A stretch of DNA of 64,000 bases. It comes from Prevotella sp. (GTDB lineage Bacteria; Bacteroidota; Bacteroidia; Bacteroidales; Bacteroidaceae). Below the pieces are notes generated by a model that was not told where the DNA came from, did no database searches, and worked only from the letters and a program-made list of their open reading frames with translations. The stretch spans positions 1-64,000 of the forward strand of contig JAFVGZ010000029.1 of the NCBI GenBank assembly GCA_017478025.1, given 5' to 3'. Shown here in pieces: positions 9,165-17,437 of this stretch (positions within the stretch are counted from its first letter, which is position 1; the number at the start of each line of letters is the position of its first letter). The translations under genes were made by a program, and so were the position numbers.

Positions 9165-10490
9165 ATGGCTAGGCTTAAAATATTTGTGGGTGGAGTACAT
9201 GGCGCAGGTAAGGGCATATTTTGCCGACAACTTGTTAATCATTTAATTGGAGAATATGTGTCTGCCAGCCAATTGTTGAACTGGAATTCAAAATTCAAAC
9301 AGGTAAAGAATGTTTCTCACAATCAAGAACTACTTACAGAACTTCTCTTGAAGCATACTCAGCAGGATGCTACTTATGTAATTGATGGGCATTTTGCTTT
9401 GTGGAACAAAAATAACGAATGTGAAGTAGTCCCTATTAAGACATTTGCATCTCTAAATTTGAACATTATTATAATTATCTCATCTGCAAGTGAAATAATT
9501 CAGAAACGCTTAGAACGCAGAGATGGTGTTAGCTACAAATTGAAAGATATTATTGAACTTCAATCAGCGGAAATCAATCAAGCCAAACTTGTTGCAGATA
9601 AGCTGAAAATTCCACTAATGATTTATGAGCCGACGAGGCCTATTTTTTTTAATATAATTGAACAAATTGAAATGATGAAAAATTATACAAGAAATAACAT
9701 CTTGTCGCAGATGCTCAAAACAGCTATAATTCGTATAGACTTCACAGGTCTAACGAATTTACGTTCATTCGTAAATCGGATAAAATCGAGTGAAAAGATA
9801 CAGAAGGCTTTTGGGAAAATGGTTCTAATCCCCAAACAGAATATGAGTGTTAGTTTTCGGCCAAAAGATATAGAGGACGGGCAATTACCTTATACTGAAA
9901 CACAAAAAAGTATTTTGTATCGATTCTATGAATGCAAGATGGGAGGAGATTCTAATGTTACACTCGATGTCGAGCCACAATCCATAACTTTAGCCGTAGA
10001 TTGTCAAAGAAAATATGAAGGAAGCAGGGAGTATTCATATTTTATGGGATGGGTAATTGATGAACTATTGGCTTTTGATCAATACGTTACAATCAATCGT
10101 ATTGGGGTTAGAAAGATTGATGTACAAGTATTAGAAGCGGACGAACCGATTGAAAAGTATTTCAATGAAAGGTTTGTAGTGGCTCATAGTTGGAAATCCT
10201 CGCCTCCCAAAACAAAATCTATATTAACAGAATTGTTGGAGATAGACAATATTAATTTTAATGTAACTCAATATATTGACTATACTAATGATGGACGTGT
10301 ACGCTTAATATATGATGTGGATTCTTTTCTCAGTGGTGACATCCTTGAGAAGGCATTGGAATCTGGAAATTCTTCAGATTTGTTGTATCATGAAATGCAA
10401 GATCGGATGTTTGATTTGTTTGTTAGTGTAGCTAGTGTCGATTATTTAGAATTCTGCAAGCGATTAAAGACAGAGCAAAATGGACAGTAA
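9165..10490 (+). CDS. P-loop kinase-like NTPase fused to a TIGR04255-like domain
   Basis: 441 residues. The N-terminal ~165 form an adenylate-kinase-like P-loop domain with Walker A GGVHGAGKG at residues 7-15, a possible DGHFALW strand near residue 75 and a LID-like KRLERRDGVSYKLKD segment near 117-131. The remainder (about 175-435) resembles the sporadically distributed TIGR04255 family: the order VTLDVEPQSITLAVDC, YSYFMGWVIDELLAF, then NRIGVRKIDV fits its pattern. Function is unknown. It starts 14 bases after the ASCH stop and overlaps the next small gene by 11 bases. The kinase call is firm; the C-terminal family call is moderate. Confidence 0.6.
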   Translation: MARLKIFVGGVHGAGKGIFCRQLVNHLIGEYVSASQLLNWNSKFKQVKNVSHNQELLTELLLKHTQQDATYVIDGHFALWNKNNECEVVPIKTFASLNLNIIIIISSASEIIQKRLERRDGVSYKLKDIIELQSAEINQAKLVADKLKIPLMIYEPTRPIFFNIIEQIEMMKNYTRNNILSQMLKTAIIRIDFTGLTNLRSFVNRIKSSEKIQKAFGKMVLIPKQNMSVSFRPKDIEDGQLPYTETQKSILYRFYECKMGGDSNVTLDVEPQSITLAVDCQRKYEGSREYSYFMGWVIDELLAFDQYVTINRIGVRKIDVQVLEADEPIEKYFNERFVVAHSWKSSPPKTKSILTELLEIDNINFNVTQYIDYTNDGRVRLIYDVDSFLSGDILEKALESGNSSDLLYHEMQDRMFDLFVSVASVDYLEFCKRLKTEQNGQ

Positions 10491-10674
10491 TATTGAGGAG
10501 TATCTCAGTACTTGTAAAAACAAGGAAAGGTCGTTGTTGGACGAAACAAATATAAAATACTTTTATGAACGTAAAGTGTCCATATATCGTTCAAGCACAG
10601 TGATGGTAAGCAAGTCATGGGGGGATACTCTAGTCATTTGTGGAGAAGAACATCATTATGAAGAATTTATATAA
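10480..10674 (+). CDS. small operon protein, unknown function (64 aa)
   Basis: ATG overlapping the end of the P-loop gene, stop overlapping the start of the MBL gene. The 64-residue product is charged, with no signal peptide or membrane segment and no motif I recognise. Its tight overlap on both sides argues that it is translated. It could be an antitoxin-like or adaptor subunit, but nothing in the sequence proves this. Confidence 0.5.
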   Translation: MDSNIEEYLSTCKNKERSLLDETNIKYFYERKVSIYRSSTVMVSKSWGDTLVICGEEHHYEEFI

Positions 10675-11704
10675 AAGAATATTTAAGGTATCTTCCTTCG
10701 AAAACTTAATAGTAAGTATATTCGTTATTGGTTATAAGAACATTGGTGAATCAATTGTTGTATTGTTTCGTGATATTTGTGATGGTTCTGAAAAAATAAT
10801 CATGTCTATGGTTATTGATAGTTATGAGAAAGAGGATTTCAATATGATTAGAAAAGTATTATCAAAATATCATGTTGACAAACTGGATTTTGTATGTTGG
10901 ACCCATCCCCACTGTGACCATTCTCCTGGTATTGACTCTTTAATAAGGGATATGTTTAATGAGAACATGGTCATTTTTTCTCCTAAATTCTACTATGGTA
11001 ATCTTATGCCAGATCTGCTTAAATCAGAGAGTTCAAAAACACCTGAGATATTCAATAATATATGGAATCAAGTTAAAGACCATCCCAGTTTCTCAGAAAT
11101 TTGGAGAACAATATCCGCAAATGGAGACGCTACTCATCCATACCTATTGCAACTTTTAACAGAAGATGGTACCTCATATAAAGATGTTTGCTTCTTTTTC
11201 TTAACGCCAATAGGTTCTAGAACAGATGTGTTTGCAACAAAAAGCAAACAATTTGAAAAGCCAAACGAATTATCAGTATCTTTCATCTTGTCGGTTGATG
11301 GATATGATTTCTTTTTTGGAGGTGATACGGAAAACGAACATGCTGCTGGTATTAGCAAAGAAATAGTACGAGGTATGCGATGGATAAAAGTTCCACATCA
11401 TTGTTCTCTGGGGGCTAAGTGTATTGCTGATAGTATTGGACCACAATTTGATTATGCTGCTTCAACAGTATTCAAATCATCTAATCTTCCCCAAGAAGAA
11501 ATTCAAATTATATACGCAAAAAAAGGAACTCTACACATGACTCAACTTGAAGAGAATGATGAATATCAACCTTTGTATGAATATGGTATTATTCAGTACG
11601 ATTATCAATTTTCAAATGATGAAACGATAGTAAATATAAATACCTTTGGGAATGCTGGTCAATATTTCGTTAGTAAGACAAGAAGTAGCGATTCTGATGA
11701 ATGA
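10658..11704 (+). CDS. metallo-beta-lactamase-fold hydrolase
   Basis: 348 residues from ATG 10658 (a GTG at 10640 in frame is an alternative). The metal-binding signature HPHCDHSPG (HxHxDH type) is near residue 83, GGDTENE near 220 and VPHHCS near 245, the order seen in MBL hydrolases of the ComEC/RNase Z-like group. There is no signal peptide, so it should act in the cytoplasm. Candidate substrates are nucleic acids or phosphodiesters, but the family is too broad to decide. It is the last gene of the AT-rich operon, and no clear terminator follows. Confidence 0.75.
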   Translation: MKNLYKRIFKVSSFENLIVSIFVIGYKNIGESIVVLFRDICDGSEKIIMSMVIDSYEKEDFNMIRKVLSKYHVDKLDFVCWTHPHCDHSPGIDSLIRDMFNENMVIFSPKFYYGNLMPDLLKSESSKTPEIFNNIWNQVKDHPSFSEIWRTISANGDATHPYLLQLLTEDGTSYKDVCFFFLTPIGSRTDVFATKSKQFEKPNELSVSFILSVDGYDFFFGGDTENEHAAGISKEIVRGMRWIKVPHHCSLGAKCIADSIGPQFDYAASTVFKSSNLPQEEIQIIYAKKGTLHMTQLEENDEYQPLYEYGIIQYDYQFSNDETIVNINTFGNAGQYFVSKTRSSDSDE

Positions 11705-11838
11705 GTGTTTTGTCCGTTATAGAAAGTTAAATGTGTTAATATTTTGTTCATTATCACCATTAATAGAATCCGCGCAGTCACTTTTCTACCGTTTTAACTA
11801 AAATCTCTTGATATACAAATAGTTGCAAATTCTACAGG

Positions 11839-12408
11839 TGTAGTGGTTTGACTTCCGTCACCTGTCTGGCTGAGGATGTGCCAACTACCGACTATTACAG
11901 CTTTTATGCTTCCCCTATCAGCTCTGCTACGTTATATGTGCCCAATGGTTGTAAAGCTGCATACGAAGCTGCTGCCATACAACAAAACTATAATAGCATC
12001 ATTTTCGAGGTGGCAGCAGGCAGTGGTACCATTACTATAGACGCAAAGACGAACGGCACTCATGTGCTGAATGTTCAGATAGGAAAAGCCAAGCCCAGCC
12101 AGATTACACGCTCTACACGCGGCACAGCAGATGTGACATACAGCGTCACCGTACCAACCTACATCTACCTATATGCCTCCACCGCATCAGCGAATGCGGT
12201 TCAGACGCGTGCAATTAGTGCCAACAGCGTATTGCTATATAGCTATAAGGTTACGCCCGGCACTACGGGGATACAAAACGTAAGCATGGACAACCCCGTT
12301 AATGTTTACGATATGCGAGGCATCCTGGTCCGCACAAAGGTGACAACACTAAATGGTCTTGCCAAAGGCATTTACATAGTGAATGGACGTAAGGTCATTG
12401 TGGAATAA
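11839..12408 (+). pseudogene. 3' fragment of a BspA/LRR surface-protein gene
   Basis: The reading frame opens abruptly in LRR sequence (CSGLTSVTCLAEDV, then the BspA-type cap ATLYVPNGCKAAYEAA). At the GCTGCCATAC junction it switches to the same C-terminal domain and sorting tail as the MBG gene. There is no signal peptide or plausible start; an in-frame TGA lies at 11809. The join of an LRR cap to the MBG protein tail suggests recombination between neighbouring surface-protein genes, or a residual 3' end left by an insertion or deletion. Confidence 0.75.
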
Positions 12409-12472
12409 TGACATCGTGAAGCAAAAAACCATAAGAGAGGTCTGCACCGGGATTTGATGCAGACCTCTTTTT
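11971..12472 (+). repeat. ~0.5-kb direct repeat, copy 2
   Basis: Near-identical partner of 5296-5797, including coding tail, stop codon and terminator. It forms the right-hand border of the AT-rich island. Confidence 0.9.
12437..12472 (+). terminator. rho-independent terminator (second copy)
   Basis: Stem GAGGTCTGCA / TGCAGACCTC followed by five T residues. A perfect ten-base stem, compared with a G-U pair in the first copy. Confidence 0.85.
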
Positions 12473-12584
12473 CTGTCAGCATCTCAAGAGTTAATATGTA
12501 CTTTGGCTGCTGCCCCCACACTACGCTTGCGGATGCACAATAAACATATTTTAACAGTCGCTATTTAGGGGGTGATTCTGGAGG

Positions 12585-12688
12585 CAGGTCTTTCACGCGG
12601 TAAAAGACCTACTATTAGGCGGTAAAAGACCTGCTATTACCGAGTAAAAGACCTACTATTAGGGGGTAAAAGACCTGCTTTTGCAACG
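12585..12688. repeat. 22-bp-period hairpin array, locus 1
   Basis: The core TAAAAGACCT recurs at 12601, 12623, 12645 and 12667, exactly 22 bp apart, preceded by an inverted half-unit (AGGTCTTT). Units are contiguous with semi-conserved connecting bases (RCTATTAxxGxG), so there are no spacers. Related arrays lie at 31305-31407 and 41940-42020. Confidence 0.9.
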
Positions 12689-12843
12689 GTCTCAAAATAA
12701 GATAGTTACAAAGGGGCAAAACGTGCCGTTTGCAACGAAGACTTACAAAATGAGCCAAAGTTCCTTTAACTCATGTTAACACCTGATAGTTAAAATATGT
12801 AAACACTCTCATCTTGGCTGCTGTTTACAATCACCCTCAGACG

Positions 12844-12894
12844 GTACGGTATCATCAACCCAGCTGTCAGCATTGCTGCTGGGTGATTCCGTAC
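12844..12894 (-). other. strong hairpin next to a minus-strand -7 box; possible small RNA
   Basis: GTACGG (12844-12849) pairs with CCGTAC (12889-12894) and ACCCAGC (12858-12864) with GCTGGGT (12878-12884). Immediately to the right, CAAAGTTA at 12901-12908 is a TAACTTTG box on the minus strand, placed so that a transcript would begin at the hairpin. The upstream -33 box is weak. No ORF is supported here; the rest of 12473-13092 is otherwise empty. Confidence 0.35.
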
Positions 12895-13092
12895 AGAGTG
12901 CAAAGTTACAAAAAATATTTGAAAAAAAACAGAAAAGGCGTTTTTATTTTTGCCCTATTTTCGCTAATTGCTCTTTTTCACGTAAGCATTCGCTTGATTA
13001 CTGACTACAATTACTACTGTCCGCAAAAAAGGGCTTTCATTTTCTGACTCTGCAGAGTACTGAGATAAACGGATATTTTTTAGGGTATTCGC

Positions 13093-13123
13093 TTGTAATA
13101 TTCAAGAAAAGTTCGTATCTTTG
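13093..13123 (+). promoter_or_regulatory. promoter of the PIN toxin-antitoxin operon
   Basis: TTG at 13093-13095, a 20-base gap, then TATCTTTG at 13116-13123; the first ATG follows 29 bases later. Confidence 0.7.
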
Positions 13124-13152
13124 CGGCGTGAAACTGATTATATCTTAGGATT

Positions 13153-13428
13153 ATGTGCATGTACAACATTTCTTTGAACGATGAACTGGTACGGCAGACG
13201 CGCCAGTCGTTCGCCAGCGAGGCGCTGATGACCGCATGGATTCAGCAACAATTGGAGGCCCTGCTTACTGACTTCAATGCCCGCCAAAAGGCTACACGAC
13301 AGAAAGTCCGTCAGGCAATAGAAGCCATGCGCATGCAGAGTGAACAGAACGGTAACGACACCATGACGCTTGATGACATCAACGAAGAAATCCGTCAGGC
13401 AAGGGCAACACGCAAGGCAACAGTATGA
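13153..13428 (+). CDS. antitoxin partner of the PIN-domain toxin
   Basis: 91 residues (an ATG two codons downstream is equally possible). Short N-terminal strand (YNISLNDELV) followed by helices (ALMTAWIQQQLEALL) and a charged C-terminal helix ending in DDINEEIRQAR, the layout of ribbon-helix-helix-type or related antitoxins. Its stop overlaps the toxin start (ATGA), the usual arrangement of type II antitoxin followed by toxin. It likely binds its own promoter. The family assignment rests on context more than on motifs. Confidence 0.65.
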   Translation: MCMYNISLNDELVRQTRQSFASEALMTAWIQQQLEALLTDFNARQKATRQKVRQAIEAMRMQSEQNGNDTMTLDDINEEIRQARATRKATV

Positions 13429-13838
13429 CAAAAACATTCTATGCCGTGTTCGACACCAACGTTCTTGTGTCTGCTCTAATGTCACGACGGTCAGACTCAC
13501 CGACAGTTGTCCTGCTTGACTATGTGCTCGACGGTCGCATCGTGCTACTCTATAACGAAGATATCCTGAGCGAATACGATGAAGTACTACACCGCACGAA
13601 GTTCGATTTCAGCGACGAGCGCATACAGGCCGTCATCGACTTGGTGAAGACAGGCATGCAGCTCGACCCGACAGTAAGTTGCGAGGATTTTCCCGACCCC
13701 GATGACCGCGTGTTCTACGAGGTGGCACTGACAAAGGACGGTGCCTACATGGTGACGGGCAATCAGAAGCACTTCCCAAAGAGTCCAATCGTCGTGACTC
13801 CTGCCGAGATGATAAGGATTATGGAAGACGGTCAATAG
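13425..13838 (+). CDS. PIN-domain ribonuclease toxin
   Basis: 137 residues of the PIN_3/COG1569 type. Acidic residues expected of the active site are present: VFDTNVLVSAL near residue 9, NEDILSEYDEVL near 47, FPDPDDRVFYEVAL near 90 and the final TKDGAYMVTGNQKHF near 105. Proteins of this type cleave RNA when released from the antitoxin. Translationally coupled to the upstream antitoxin by a four-base overlap. Confidence 0.85.
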   Translation: MTKTFYAVFDTNVLVSALMSRRSDSPTVVLLDYVLDGRIVLLYNEDILSEYDEVLHRTKFDFSDERIQAVIDLVKTGMQLDPTVSCEDFPDPDDRVFYEVALTKDGAYMVTGNQKHFPKSPIVVTPAEMIRIMEDGQ

Positions 13839-13906
13839 GCTTCCCATACCCAGTTTCGTGCACCCTGCTACGAGCTTGCGAGAACTTAACTAACTACAAT
13901 ACATTT

Positions 13907-16900
13907 ATGAACAGAATTATCTACTCAGTGCTTTTGTCACTGACATGCGTTGTCATGATGGCTCAGAATGCTGTCAAGGCAACGTGGGAGATGTCGGACA
14001 AAGGCAATCCTTCTGCTGTAAGTATCACCGGTGCAGGCAGTTCGCTGTGCACAGGAAACTACGTGCAGGGCAGCAACTTTGCAGCAGAAAACATGGGCAC
14101 GCTGACGAAGAGCGGTGCCGACACGGGCTTTGAGGCCGTGGACTACAACCCTGCGTTTACCACTTTCACCGCTACCACCACCGTGTCATCGGCTACAGGC
14201 ACCAGCACTCTGGCCTTTGGACTGACTCCTGCCAGCGGACATAAGCTGAAGGTGACGAAGATTTCCTTTGACCTTGTGAAGGTAGGCACCGACGGCGGCA
14301 ACGTGGAGGTGAGGTATAAGGAGAGCGGCGGCACAGAGACTGCCGTGGAAGGCGTCGCCATGCTGCGCAACAAGATAGCAGCAGGCAACAGCCTGGGTTA
14401 TGGCCACAACGAGATAACGCTGCCCGATATGCTGGTGGATGGCAAGATGTTCGTGCTCACGTTCTATGCCTACAACTTCAACGGCAAGGACAAGGAGTCC
14501 TCGAAGTCCTTCGGCATACGCAATGTCATCATTGAGGGTGCGCTGGACGAGGAGGTCTATGACGTGTCACACTACCTGTCTGCCTTCACCTGTAGCGGCG
14601 CTACCGGCTCTGCAGGCAGCAGCACCATCAATCTCTACAGCCTCGTGAAGGGTCTGAAGAACGGTGAGAATGCGCGCTATTCCACTAAGCTCTATGGCGA
14701 CCCGGGCAACTTCAGCACTACCGTGCAGTCATCATTGTCGGGCACCTATAGCGCTACGACATCATACGACAGCAACAGCCACATTGCCAGGACCAGCATC
14801 AAGAAGGGCGGCACGGAGGAATTCTATTTCACCACCACCTTCAGCGTCAGCAATCTGGAGCCCAAGGGCGACGCAAAGCCATTGTCGCGCGGCCTGATGG
14901 CAGTGAACTCCATCAACGGCAGCAACACCAAGGGCGGCGGCAACGGCAACCTCGTGTCATGGCGCTCACGCAAGACCGACGAGACGGGATATAAGTTCAA
15001 GCTCTACCGCGGCTCTTCGGCATCTTCGCAGACCGTTCCGATGAACAGCGGCAACTTCATCACCGGCAAAACAAACTATGCCGATGCCACGGGTACCAAT
15101 GCCCACTACTACCGTCTGGAGGTGTATGACGCCAGCGGCAAGCTGATAGAGGAGGAGGTGAGCGAGAAGACCTGGACCCAGCAGACGAAGTATATCTCGC
15201 TGGAAGGCGGTGCACCCACCGACCCCACCAACCGCGGTGCGACCTATACGCCTAACGATGCGTCATACTGCGACATGGACGGCGACGGCGAATATGAGAT
15301 AATCCTGAAGTGGAGACCGTCAAACGAGAAGGATGCAGCCAGCAGCGGCAACACATCGCCGGCCTTCTATAGCTGCTACAAGCTCAACGGCAAGCGTCTG
15401 TGGATGCTCCATACGGGCCCGAACATGTTCAACTCTGCCCACACCTCACAGTTCATAGCATGGGACTTTGACGGCGACGGCTTCGGAGAGTTTATGGTAA
15501 AGACCGGTCCGGGCGCTGTCGATGGTGAGGGTAATTACCTCTCATTGGATACCAACCCAACTGGCAACTACCTCGGCAGCAACGGCAAGCAGGTGAGCGG
15601 ACCGGAGTGGATCACCGTCTTTGACGGTCGCAACGGTGCCGAGCTGAAGACTATTCCTTATCACACCGACTACAATGCCGGTTCAAACTATTGGGGCGAC
15701 AGCAAGCAGAACCGCTCGGAGCGCTACCTCGCAGCCATCGCCTGGCTGGACGGAGAGGACAGAAACCCCAGCCCCATCTTCGCGCGTGGATATTATAATG
15801 GTGCATTCATCGGCGCATACGACTGGGACGGCACAGACCTGACGCTGCGCTGGAAGCATAGCGCATTCTCTGCCACTAACGGAAAGGTGGAGTATGCCAA
15901 CGGCTCATCAAAGACGCTGAGCAAGACAATGTATGGCGAGGGCTGCCACTGGATTTCCGTTGCCGACGTGGACCGCGACGGCAAGCAGGAGATTGTCTAT
16001 GGCTCCGGAGCCATGAAGCCCGACGGCACCACGCTCTATCGCACCGGTCTGGGCCACGGCGATGCCCTGCACACGGGTGACTTTGACGTGAACCGCCCAG
16101 GCCTGGAGACCTTCATGGCTCATGAGGAGAAGCCTTACGGCATGGACTATCGCGACGGCACCACCGGCGAACTGCTGCTGCATGTCACTGCCGGCGGCGA
16201 CACCGGACGCGGCATCATGGCAAACTTCAACGTAAACAGCAACGAACCACTGTGGCAGTATAGTGCCGACACCTACGGCTCCCTCTACGACACGAAGGGC
16301 AACGCCGTAGCATCAGGACTCATTCATGGCGGCGGCGGCGCTTGCAACATGCGCATTTATTGGAACGGAACACTCTCTGACCAGTTCTTCGACAAGAGCG
16401 TCATAGAGGGTTTCAGCGGTACGGGATACAGCAGAATACTGCCATTGGTCAACGGTACGAACTACACTATAGGCCACTTGAACAACGATTCAAAGAATAA
16501 CCCCTGCGTGCAGGGCGACCTCCTAGGCGACTGGCGCGAGGAGATAGTGACCTGGACCGAGGGCGGCAGCACGGGCTACCAGCTCATCATCAATGCAACC
16601 AACTACAAGACCGACTACATGCTGCCTCACCTGATGGATGACTTCGACTATCGCGCACAGGTAATCAACCAGAACTGCGCCTACAATCAGCCTCCACACC
16701 TGGGCTATAACCCACGCGCCACCTATCCTTATCCATATCCGGAGTCACAGGTTGACCCACAGCCGGATCCGGATCCAGTTTCTGCAGACCTGTCGTTCAG
16801 CGCTGCTGAGGCATCTGTAGTTCTCGGCGAGACATTCACAGCGCCTACACTCTCTAACCCGCACAAGGTTACAGTGACTTACTCAAGCAGCAATACCTCT

Positions 16901-17437
16901 GTGGCTACAGTCAACAGCCAGGGCACAGTGACCGTAGTGGGAGCAGGCAATACCACCATCACCGCATCATTTGCGGGCAACAAGGAATACTTAGCAGGCA
17001 GCGCAAGCTATAAGCTGACCGTGACGGAGCCGGAGCCAGTTGCGGCAGACCTGTCGTTCAGCGCTGCTGAGGCATCTGTGGTTCTTGGCGAGACATTCAC
17101 AGCGCCTACACTCTCTAACCCGCACGACCTACCTCTGACATGGAGCAGCAGCAAAACCACTGTTGCCACCGTCAACGGACAGGGCACAGTGACCGTGGTG
17201 GGGGCTGGCAATACCACTATCACCGCATCATTTGCGGGCAGCAAGGAATATCTTGCAGGCAACGCAAGCTATAAGCTGACTGTGACGGAGCCGGAGCCAG
17301 ACCCGACAGGCATCACTAACCACACTATGGATGCCAACGAGAACGCCGTGATATACAACAGTCAGGGTGTTCGACTGACTAAGATCCCAGCAAACGGCAT
17401 CTATTTCATAGACCGCAAGAAGTATGTGGCACAATAA
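13907..17437 (+). CDS. rhamnogalacturonan lyase, PL11, with Ig-like repeats and T9SS tail
   Basis: 1176-residue secreted enzyme that cleaves the rhamnogalacturonan I backbone of pectin by beta-elimination. A signal peptide (first ~20 residues) is followed by a ~200-residue beta-rich N-terminal domain, probably carbohydrate binding. The PL11 eight-bladed propeller at about 325-950 contains repeated calcium loops (DMDGDGEYE, DFDGDGFGE, DVDRDGKQE) and GHGDALHTGDFD. Two near-identical Ig/Big-type modules (about 960-1130, each ending LTVTEPEP) follow, then a sorting-like tail (IPANGIYFIDRKKYVAQ). The C-terminal modules also occur in the PL1 lyase at 23176-27594. The 3' end overlaps the ComEC-like gene by 14 bases. 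Confidence 0.9.
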   Translation: MNRIIYSVLLSLTCVVMMAQNAVKATWEMSDKGNPSAVSITGAGSSLCTGNYVQGSNFAAENMGTLTKSGADTGFEAVDYNPAFTTFTATTTVSSATGTSTLAFGLTPASGHKLKVTKISFDLVKVGTDGGNVEVRYKESGGTETAVEGVAMLRNKIAAGNSLGYGHNEITLPDMLVDGKMFVLTFYAYNFNGKDKESSKSFGIRNVIIEGALDEEVYDVSHYLSAFTCSGATGSAGSSTINLYSLVKGLKNGENARYSTKLYGDPGNFSTTVQSSLSGTYSATTSYDSNSHIARTSIKKGGTEEFYFTTTFSVSNLEPKGDAKPLSRGLMAVNSINGSNTKGGGNGNLVSWRSRKTDETGYKFKLYRGSSASSQTVPMNSGNFITGKTNYADATGTNAHYYRLEVYDASGKLIEEEVSEKTWTQQTKYISLEGGAPTDPTNRGATYTPNDASYCDMDGDGEYEIILKWRPSNEKDAASSGNTSPAFYSCYKLNGKRLWMLHTGPNMFNSAHTSQFIAWDFDGDGFGEFMVKTGPGAVDGEGNYLSLDTNPTGNYLGSNGKQVSGPEWITVFDGRNGAELKTIPYHTDYNAGSNYWGDSKQNRSERYLAAIAWLDGEDRNPSPIFARGYYNGAFIGAYDWDGTDLTLRWKHSAFSATNGKVEYANGSSKTLSKTMYGEGCHWISVADVDRDGKQEIVYGSGAMKPDGTTLYRTGLGHGDALHTGDFDVNRPGLETFMAHEEKPYGMDYRDGTTGELLLHVTAGGDTGRGIMANFNVNSNEPLWQYSADTYGSLYDTKGNAVASGLIHGGGGACNMRIYWNGTLSDQFFDKSVIEGFSGTGYSRILPLVNGTNYTIGHLNNDSKNNPCVQGDLLGDWREEIVTWTEGGSTGYQLIINATNYKTDYMLPHLMDDFDYRAQVINQNCAYNQPPHLGYNPRATYPYPYPESQVDPQPDPDPVSADLSFSAAEASVVLGETFTAPTLSNPHKVTVTYSSSNTSVATVNSQGTVTVVGAGNTTITASFAGNKEYLAGSASYKLTVTEPEPVAADLSFSAAEASVVLGETFTAPTLSNPHDLPLTWSSSKTTVATVNGQGTVTVVGAGNTTITASFAGSKEYLAGNASYKLTVTEPEPDPTGITNHTMDANENAVIYNSQGVRLTKIPANGIYFIDRKKYVAQ

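Noticed and set aside
12601..12688. CRISPR-like array of TAAAAGACCT repeats
   Set aside because: Units are contiguous at 22 bp with semi-conserved connecting bases, no unique spacers and no cas genes; identical arrays occur elsewhere in the window.
12814..13047. 77-codon open frame
   Set aside because: Starts at a TTG with no ribosome-binding site, covers the structured hairpin and gives an unfamiliar mixed-composition peptide.
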